This document shows positions 14,901 through 19,133 of a stretch of 19,133 nucleotides of DNA, piece by piece. The stretch is from assembly GCA_905236465.1 (NCBI GenBank), contig CAJOQA010000083.1, positions 1 through 19,133 on the forward strand. The letters are read 5' to 3'. Origin of the DNA: an uncultured Treponema sp. (GTDB lineage: Bacteria; Spirochaetota; Spirochaetia; Treponematales; Treponemataceae). The translations under genes were made by a program, and so were the position numbers. The notes beneath the pieces were generated by a model. That model had not been told where the DNA came from. It did no database searches and worked only from the letters and a program-made list of their open reading frames with translations. Numbering within the stretch: the first letter of the stretch is position 1; the number at the start of each line of letters is the position of its first letter.

Positions 14901-14961
14901 AGTCGATGCTTTCATTTTTAAAGGGCCCTATATTTACCATTGTAAGTTTTATAGGTTTCAT
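11929..14961 (-). CDS. sbcC: SbcC, ATPase subunit of the SbcCD nuclease
   Basis: This Rad50-like SMC ATPase pairs with SbcD to cut DNA hairpins and protein-blocked ends. Walker A GKTGSGKT is at 32-39. The Q-loop region IVLLPQGAFSQFF follows. Two long coiled-coil arms rich in Glu, Lys, Gln and Leu flank the zinc-hook CPVC at 507-510, almost exactly at the midpoint. The ABC signature FSGGE is at 914-918, Walker B LFIDEG with D949 and E950 near 946-951, and the H-loop His is near 981. Length 1010 aa fits the family and nothing is missing. Its start overlaps the sbcD stop as ATGA. It ends 3 nt from the convergent pseudouridine synthase gene, with no visible terminator between them. Confidence 0.95.
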   Translation of the reverse strand: MKPIKLTMVNIGPFKNESIDFDTLGSMFLISGKTGSGKTTIFDSMTFALYGNLPGSRKGHQEEFRSDFCSEKDESYVDFTFSIDNHLFRVNRSLPYQHIKKNGESETKPQKVNLWTSVDSGKSWEEFSGKLKQVNEKIEKDIIRLSFEEFNKIVLLPQGAFSQFFKQSSKERSETLQNLFPVDTWVKIKDAAREKANSCKSELSAIENQIKVFQEKHKIEDLEITIQSEKEELENLKKQTGELQSKKEKLMLQSQKTKDEFLLAQEAQKLQEELQALYQRQEKMEVLKSKISLSQEAQKLSHFIFNYERSLKQEANCQSDYKKRQENLFALNEEEKKLQEEKDNFEGKKILLKEKTSLLQVKDNQLKQTKNYEQALFTAREKQEDYNRLFASYEKKEESFKQLKKQEEVFFEKLHVAKDQDIIEELVTKLHKSSSRLNSLTAAKKYLEELLQSKEKVREAEKDEKEQGLLLQNARVLLETFEKQQEEQEQKQKAAFLARLLKASSPCPVCGSIDHPNPAKEEKGLSLIEKIETQRGLVNNQEKIYQVAFSKLASAKANYENAESNYENARVENFSSLEELATEIQKEEVIYKNLQEDYSNLKSLKNQLVKIQEEREKEKNKLSEEELNLTSLNSQVQTLLESIKGSSGEIEDSKKVSEDLTLLKTEIQKLENDIANFDKRMQNFSNTHSSALALEKSTRQKLEESQVTLQKAKEDLDKNLQGSTFTSLDKAKEALSFAENVSKMQNELSDWQSKLEKTKTLYEAKKQDTDTNALEKKFQELSEETKITAQKLDELSASFTSKSADLQAMIESLRAFRELETKRKECQEAAQAYIQLSNDLTGNNSKKIQFDTWILAMYFEEVVAAANSRLFDLSGGRYTFKLDSENTDGNSYKGLDLLISDSKTGQDRNPSTTFSGGETFEASLSLALGLTDVVENKSGGVRLDSLFIDEGFGTLDDELLDRVIEILHRIQENRTVGLISHVSEMQGAILSKVEVEKGNDGHSTIKMPRF

Positions 14962-16121
14962 TTATTTTCTTCTTCCTTTACACTTTTGTACAATTCCATA
15001 AAAGCTTCAATTTCTTTTTCACTTGCAGAAAGGTCATCTCTAAGTTCTTGAATGAAAAGTTTTATTATTTCCTTTGGATTTTCTTCTTGTGAAGAAAAAA
15101 GTTTTCGCTTCATCTGCATATTTTGGCTTTGGCTAGAAAAAACAGAATTTTCCCTTACAAAAGAAAGTAGGTTAGGAAATTTAGGATGCAAAAGTTCCAT
15201 TGGATTTTCTACTATTTTATTGTCTGTGCAAACTATTTCGATGTAGGAATCTTTGTAAGCATCAAATTGTTTTCCAGAGAAAAAGTCTTCAAAGGCCCCC
15301 TTTAGTCTTACAACACTGTGCAGGGGCTTTACAGGAATTTTTTCAACTATGGCTTCGTTATTTTTTATTTCAACACTAAGCAGATACTTTTCTTTGCTTT
15401 CGTCAAAAGAGTAGGCTAGGGGGGAACCAGAATACCAGGCAGATTTTGAAACTTTTTGCATCTTGTGGATATGGCCTAAGCATGTGTAAGTAAAGGTTTC
15501 AAAGTATTCAGGCGGTACGCAGTCAACTGTTCCGACCTCATGAAGGGGATCTGTCTGGTCTGTGCCAAAAACGCTTGTGTGGGCACAAAGAACTGAAGAA
15601 AGATGAGAAAAATTTTTGCTATGCCTTTCTTTTATCTCCTCAAGTGCTTGTTTAAAAAGTTCTTTTTGACTTTTTGCCCTTGTAGAAAATGCATCTTTTT
15701 CTGGAAGGCTTGCAGGATATAAAAAGGGTAACTGGTAAAATGCAGTATCCTCGATTATAATGGGTTGTGTAAAGTTTTTAGTATCGCTGCAAATATAGAT
15801 GTTGGCTGTAGATAAAATATCTTTTGCAAAACCCAATCTGTTAGCGCTATCGTGGTTCCCTGCAAGCAGGAGAATTTTAAGTGCAGGAAATGAATCGTGG
15901 ACTTTAACTAAAAATGAGTTTAACAAGTCTACAGCTTCTGCTGAAGGAATAGACCTGTCGTAAATGTCCCCTGGAATGCAGATAGCAGAATAGGGCTCTG
16001 TTTTTGCAGAGCTTTCGATCAGGGAAAATAAATTGTTTAAAAAATGCTCCTGATCTTCTAAAAGAGATTTTTCGTAAAAAACTTTACCTAAGTGCCAATC
16101 ACCTGTGTGTAAGAATTTCAT
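14958..16121 (-). CDS. sbcD: SbcD, nuclease subunit of SbcCD
   Basis: This is an Mre11-like metallophosphoesterase, the catalytic partner of SbcC. Metal-binding motifs are in order: GDWHLGK with Asp8 and His10, GDIYDR with Asp52, AGNHD with Asn89, His90 and Asp91, an AHTSVFG block, and GHIH near the middle. The C-terminal ~150 residues are the capping and SbcC-binding part. GAGGGAAAAGG just before the ATG is a good ribosome-binding site. It overlaps sbcC by 4 nt, which supports balanced synthesis. It follows the cyclic-nucleotide-binding gene by 16 nt, so it is probably transcribed from the far-upstream channel-gene promoter. Confidence 0.95.
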   Translation of the reverse strand: MKFLHTGDWHLGKVFYEKSLLEDQEHFLNNLFSLIESSAKTEPYSAICIPGDIYDRSIPSAEAVDLLNSFLVKVHDSFPALKILLLAGNHDSANRLGFAKDILSTANIYICSDTKNFTQPIIIEDTAFYQLPFLYPASLPEKDAFSTRAKSQKELFKQALEEIKERHSKNFSHLSSVLCAHTSVFGTDQTDPLHEVGTVDCVPPEYFETFTYTCLGHIHKMQKVSKSAWYSGSPLAYSFDESKEKYLLSVEIKNNEAIVEKIPVKPLHSVVRLKGAFEDFFSGKQFDAYKDSYIEIVCTDNKIVENPMELLHPKFPNLLSFVRENSVFSSQSQNMQMKRKLFSSQEENPKEIIKLFIQELRDDLSASEKEIEAFMELYKSVKEEENK

Positions 16122-16137
16122 CCTTTTCCCTCTTAGA

Positions 16138-16659
16138 TTAAAGTGCCCCTGCTATTTCATTATACAGTGCAAGGTAAAGGGTAGCCTTATCCCTGTTGGT
16201 CTCACGGATTGTTTTTGCCATTCTTCTTGCAAGGACAGAAAGTACCCTATAACCCAAAAGGGGTTCATTTTTGCAGATTGAATGAAACTTCTTGCTTGAA
16301 AGCACAAGACAGGTACAGTCATCAATTGCGGTAACAGTAGCAGACCGTGGATCGTCACTTACCAAGGCAGTTTCTCCAAAAAAAATATTCATGCCTGCGT
16401 TTAAGTCTGCAAGGGCAATGTTGTCTCCGTCCGGTGTTTTTCTGGAAATATGAACAGACCCTGTGTTAAGAATAAAAAATTCGTCTCCAGTTTTTCCTTC
16501 CTCAATAATAATCTGCCCCTTGCTGAATTTTTTAAGGCTTATACTATTGTAGACGTCTGTTAAAATTTTTTTGTCATTTTCATTTGTTGGATCAAAATCT
16601 TCAAAGAGCTGAATCTTCGCAAGTTTTGGCAGTATGTCGTCAAGATATTTTTCTTCCAT
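16138..16659 (-). CDS. Stand-alone cyclic-nucleotide-binding-domain protein
   Basis: The 173-aa protein is essentially one cNMP-binding (Crp-fold) domain. The N-terminal helices (1-40) lead into LKKFSKGQIIIEEGKTGDEFFILNTGSV. The phosphate-binding cassette FFGETALVSDDPRSATV (93-109) keeps the Glu96 and Arg105 that contact the cyclic nucleotide. A C-helix follows, with a Lys/Arg-rich tail and no helix-turn-helix, so it is not a transcription factor of the Crp type. There is no membrane segment. It is encoded 2 nt after the second RCK channel-like gene and may be its ligand-sensing subunit. That is inference. It could instead serve another partner. Confidence 0.88.
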   Translation of the reverse strand: MEEKYLDDILPKLAKIQLFEDFDPTNENDKKILTDVYNSISLKKFSKGQIIIEEGKTGDEFFILNTGSVHISRKTPDGDNIALADLNAGMNIFFGETALVSDDPRSATVTAIDDCTCLVLSSKKFHSICKNEPLLGYRVLSVLARRMAKTIRETNRDKATLYLALYNEIAGAL

Positions 16660-16661
16660 AA

Positions 16662-17882
16662 TTAGATACTCTTCCTTTCACTCTGTTTTTCGGCCTTTCC
16701 CCTAACAAAAATTGCCTTTGAATTTTTGGGAATTACAAAATCATTTGCAGGCACAAAAATTGGATCGTTACTTTTAAGGGACTTTACTTTTTGTAAGTTG
16801 TCAATTACCTTGTTTATGTCAGGGTTCTTTTGGGCCTCGCGAAGAGCTTCTGTTCGCCTGTGGTGAAAGTTACCAGAATTCAATAGAAGCCCTACAAGAA
16901 CACCCTTTTGCTTTCTGTGTGCGTGGAAATATTCCTTTAAGTCAGCATATACTTTCCCGTAGAAGTCTTTGGGAATGTTGCTTATGAGTAGCCCCGAGTC
17001 TGCATCGTCACTTATCAAAGCGCTTATTACTTCGCTATAGCCCAAACCGCTGGATGCGGTAGCCAAAAGACTGTACTCGTAATCCTGAGTGAGAATAATT
17101 TCATCGCAGTGAACAAGCTTTAGGTGACTTTGGAATTTTTCGCTTAGGAGTTCTGCCACAACATAGAGGGCAGGGTTCACCGTTTTTATAGTAAGAACCG
17201 CAAGAACTGCTCGTGAATCGATTTCTAGCAGGGAATAGTCATGCGACTTATCGCTTATTACAAGAACTCTTTTTGCATCCTGAATGCAGGCTCTGTTTAA
17301 AACAGATATGTCTGTAAAATCTCCGCTAACGAAATTCATTCCGCTATAGTCCTTGTGGCTTAGCAAAGCTGGCATTTTTTCTGTTGCATCGTTTACAAGA
17401 ACAATCATATCGGGGGTAATATCTGGATTAGACTGAAACACAGTATCTAAAATATCTTCAAAACCTGGTCTCCAACCGCAAATAATAAAATGTCCTTTCA
17501 TATACTTTAGTTTTTTTAACCCCCTGTCTTTTTTTTCCTGAATGTCTATAAAAACTGTTGTAATCTTACCTCGAATGTAGCTGAAGAAAAAAGTTCCTGT
17601 TATCAGCAAAGTGATTGCTGCTGCCCTTCCTACTAATGATTCGCACACGTAGTCAAAGTAACCGGCAAAAACTGCGACGCACATAAACCAAAAGGAATCG
17701 AACTTAGTTTCTATTCCGCTGCCTGTTTGGGTTTCTACCTTATAAACTATCACCGTCATTGCAAAAATCAGGGAGATAATTGCAATGTAAATATATGTTG
17801 CAGGGCTTCTTAAAAGAACGTGCAATAAGTTTGAGAAATGTTTTACAGTCCTGCTGAATTTCTTTGTTTTTCTTTCTTTCAT
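16662..17882 (-). CDS. Two-TM/RCK channel-like protein, filter FAGYFD (paralogue 2)
   Basis: This is an integral membrane protein with K+-channel layout: TM1 at about 29-47, a pore-helix segment, TM2 at about 88-106, then a cytoplasmic RCK (TrkA-N, Rossmann) domain starting MKGHFIICGWRPGFE near 128-142. GDFTDISVLNRACIQDAKRVLVISD follows, and then a TrkA-C-like part. Where TVGYGD would lie, the sequence reads FAGYFD (72-77), so the canonical filter is lost although the following Asp and GR before TM2 remain. Against paralogue 1 it carries about 33 extra residues near the C-terminus, in a basic Lys/Asn-rich stretch, so it is the longer of the two. AAAGGAAA directly precedes the ATG, and the previous gene ends 6 nt upstream. 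Confidence 0.85.
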   Translation of the reverse strand: MKERKTKKFSRTVKHFSNLLHVLLRSPATYIYIAIISLIFAMTVIVYKVETQTGSGIETKFDSFWFMCVAVFAGYFDYVCESLVGRAAAITLLITGTFFFSYIRGKITTVFIDIQEKKDRGLKKLKYMKGHFIICGWRPGFEDILDTVFQSNPDITPDMIVLVNDATEKMPALLSHKDYSGMNFVSGDFTDISVLNRACIQDAKRVLVISDKSHDYSLLEIDSRAVLAVLTIKTVNPALYVVAELLSEKFQSHLKLVHCDEIILTQDYEYSLLATASSGLGYSEVISALISDDADSGLLISNIPKDFYGKVYADLKEYFHAHRKQKGVLVGLLLNSGNFHHRRTEALREAQKNPDINKVIDNLQKVKSLKSNDPIFVPANDFVIPKNSKAIFVRGKAEKQSERKSI

Positions 17883-17888
17883 TTTCCT

Positions 17889-18971
17889 TTACTGATTTGC
17901 TGCTATTAGAACCGACTTTGCATTTTCAGGGATTATAAAATTTTCCGCTGGAGTAAGAAGGGGCTTGTCCCCCACTTTTAGCAGAAGGCCTACCAAAACC
18001 TCTCCATCAGATTTTTTGCTATAGTATTCTTCCAATTCCCCGTAAGATTTACCTGTAAAAGTCTTTGGAAAAGTTCCAATTAAAATTCCTGAATCAGCAT
18101 CTTCTCCAATCAAGGATTTTATTACATTGCTATAGCCCATTCCACTAGAAGCCGTTGCCAAAAGTCCATGCTCATATTTTTGTGTTTGTATGATTTCATT
18201 GCATTGGGCAAGATGCAGGTGGTCGTTAAACTTTTGGTCCAGAATCTCTGCGGCAATATACACTGATGAGTTGAGACGGCGTATGGTAAGAACTGTTAAT
18301 ACTGTATGTGAGTCAATTTCTGTTGCCGCCATTTTAGAAGTTATATCTGCGATAATTAAAACGCGACCGGCCTCTTTTATATGGGCACGGTTTAAAATCT
18401 CAGCGTCAGAAAAATCACCGGAAATATATTTTATTTCCTTAAACCGGATGTCTTGCCGTAACTGCTCAACTTGCTCAGAGGGCGCGTCGTTTACAAGCAC
18501 GATCATGTCAGGGGTGATGTCTGGATTTGACTTTAACACTGTAACTAGCAGCTTTTCAAAATGAGGCCGCCAACCGCAAATTAAAAAATGTCCTTTCATA
18601 GGTCTTATCTTCTTTAGTCCCTTATTGTTTTTATTTTGAATGTCCATTATGACAGATGTTATCTTACCAATTATTACAGCCCAGAATGCCATGCCAAAAA
18701 GCAATAGCACTAAGGAGGCAAGCCGGCCAGGCACAGACTTTACATAAAAGTCGTAGTAGGCCGCAACTACTGCAACTGTAGTGTGCCAGATTGAATCAAA
18801 AAGGTTCGTGATTCCTGAGTCAGTTTTTGTTTCCGTTTTATAAACTACGTATGTTGCTATACAGATGAAAAGGGGTACTAAAAGAGAAAGATAAGCTAAT
18901 GGGTTTGTAAGAATACTTTTTGCTTTTCTTATAAAACTGTGACGCAACCCCTTCAGTTTTTTTCTTTTCAT
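17889..18971 (-). CDS. Two-TM/RCK channel-like protein, filter VAAYYD (paralogue 1)
   Basis: This is the first gene of the five-gene operon. A basic N-terminus precedes TM1 (about 27-46). A pore-helix-like segment (57-68) leads to VAAYYD (69-74), aligned with the TVGYGD filter of K+ channels. The sequence then reads KSVPGR and TM2 (about 84-105). The RCK domain begins MKGHFLICGWRPHFE near 125-139 and continues through GDFSDAEILNRAHIKEAGRVLIIAD to a C-terminal TrkA-C-like part (FTGKSYGELEEYY). It shares long near-identical blocks with paralogue 2, including SNPDITPDMIVLVNDA and LLATASSG.GYS. The pair arose by tandem duplication. AAGGA upstream of the ATG supports the start. Castor/Pollux-type channels are the closest idea I have for a RCK channel with a non-canonical filter. 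Confidence 0.85.
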   Translation of the reverse strand: MKRKKLKGLRHSFIRKAKSILTNPLAYLSLLVPLFICIATYVVYKTETKTDSGITNLFDSIWHTTVAVVAAYYDFYVKSVPGRLASLVLLLFGMAFWAVIIGKITSVIMDIQNKNNKGLKKIRPMKGHFLICGWRPHFEKLLVTVLKSNPDITPDMIVLVNDAPSEQVEQLRQDIRFKEIKYISGDFSDAEILNRAHIKEAGRVLIIADITSKMAATEIDSHTVLTVLTIRRLNSSVYIAAEILDQKFNDHLHLAQCNEIIQTQKYEHGLLATASSGMGYSNVIKSLIGEDADSGILIGTFPKTFTGKSYGELEEYYSKKSDGEVLVGLLLKVGDKPLLTPAENFIIPENAKSVLIAANQ

Positions 18972-18991
18972 TTTTTAATTTCCTTGCATAT

Positions 18992-19021
18992 ATTATAGAG
19001 GAAAATTAACTTTGTGGTCAA
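18992..19021 (-). promoter_or_regulatory. Predicted promoter of the channel-cNMP-sbcDC operon
   Basis: On the minus strand, -35 TTGACC (19021-19016) and a perfect -10 TATAAT (18997-18992) are separated by 18 bp. The expected start near 18985 gives a 14-nt leader that begins with the ribosome-binding site AAGGA. It is the only convincing promoter for the five downstream genes. Confidence 0.7.
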
Positions 19022-19133
19022 GATAAAAAATAATATAACAAAATTGCCACATGAAAATCCACAGGAAACCTTATAAAATAAAGGAAGAACAATCAAAAAA
19101 TACTTCAAGTAGCATGTTTTAGGACCTTCTGAT

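Noticed and set aside
16138..16659. Considered a Crp/Fnr-type transcription factor.
   Set aside because: Only the cNMP-binding domain and C-helix are present. There is no helix-turn-helix and the length is too short.
1261..18140. The hexamer CTATAG seems frequent, at 15 or more sites by rough eye count.
   Set aside because: Most sites lie in coding sequence and are explained by common codons for Ile, Tyr, Ser and Glu. There is no regular spacing, and my count is approximate.
19051..19122. Short plus-strand frame of 23 codons starting ATG at 19051.
   Set aside because: It has no ribosome-binding site, is very short, and lies opposite the promoter region of the minus-strand operon.
18968..19132. 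On the minus strand an uninterrupted hydrophobic frame runs in from the right edge and ends in a TGA overlapping the ATG of the first channel gene.
   Set aside because: It runs straight through a strong promoter and ribosome-binding site, has AT-rich low-complexity codons and no visible start inside the window. Chance openness is the simpler reading, though an upstream gene ending here cannot be fully excluded.

Overview
The window looks like chromosomal DNA of a spirochaete, most probably a Treponema. The base composition is AT-rich. Two lipoproteins carry spirochaete-style lipoboxes (FFSC, SFSC). The gene content is typical of treponemes: an RseC-family protein, Crp-fold and TPR proteins, and an orphan oligopeptide-binding protein. 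The assignment rests on my recollection of these families, not on a database search. I see no rRNA, tRNA, CRISPR array, phage gene or transposase.

Layout, left to right. (1) 1-320 is gene-free and built from inverted repeats. (2) 336-2344 (+) is a tightly packed unit: polyprenyl diphosphate synthase, TPR protein, RseC-like membrane protein. (3) 2359-2392 is a hairpin between convergent genes. (4) 5350-2399 (-) is mscS, then purE and purF, with a promoter for purE overlapping the end of mscS. (5) 5351-5505 is a divergent regulatory region with a consensus sigma-70-type promoter for mscS whose -35 box lies inside an 8-bp dyad. (6) 5506-7172 (+) holds two lipoproteins of unknown function. (7) 10156-7159 (-) holds a large unrecognised protein overlapping an exported oligopeptide-binding protein. 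(8) 10325-11925 (+) holds a small membrane protein and an RluA-type pseudouridine synthase with a long N-terminal domain. (9) 18971-11929 (-) is a five-gene operon: two paralogous two-TM/RCK channel-like proteins, a stand-alone cyclic-nucleotide-binding protein, SbcD and SbcC.

How the genes fit together. purE and purF encode two steps of de novo purine synthesis. sbcD and sbcC overlap by 4 nt and encode the two subunits of one nuclease complex. The two RCK proteins and the cyclic-nucleotide-binding protein are the most intriguing set. Both channel-like proteins keep the pore-helix/TM layout of K+ channels, but the TVGYGD selectivity filter is replaced by VAAYYD in one and FAGYFD in the other. 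A separate cNMP sensor is encoded 2 nt downstream, which suggests a split, ligand-gated, non-classical channel complex.

A second theme is expression. Several unit-leading genes (336, purE, 6039) have a recognisable -10 box placed so that transcription should start at or within about 3 nt of the start codon. They also lack a usable Shine-Dalgarno sequence, so they look leaderless, whereas most internal operon genes have clear ribosome-binding sites. All promoters and transcript starts here are read by eye and are inference.
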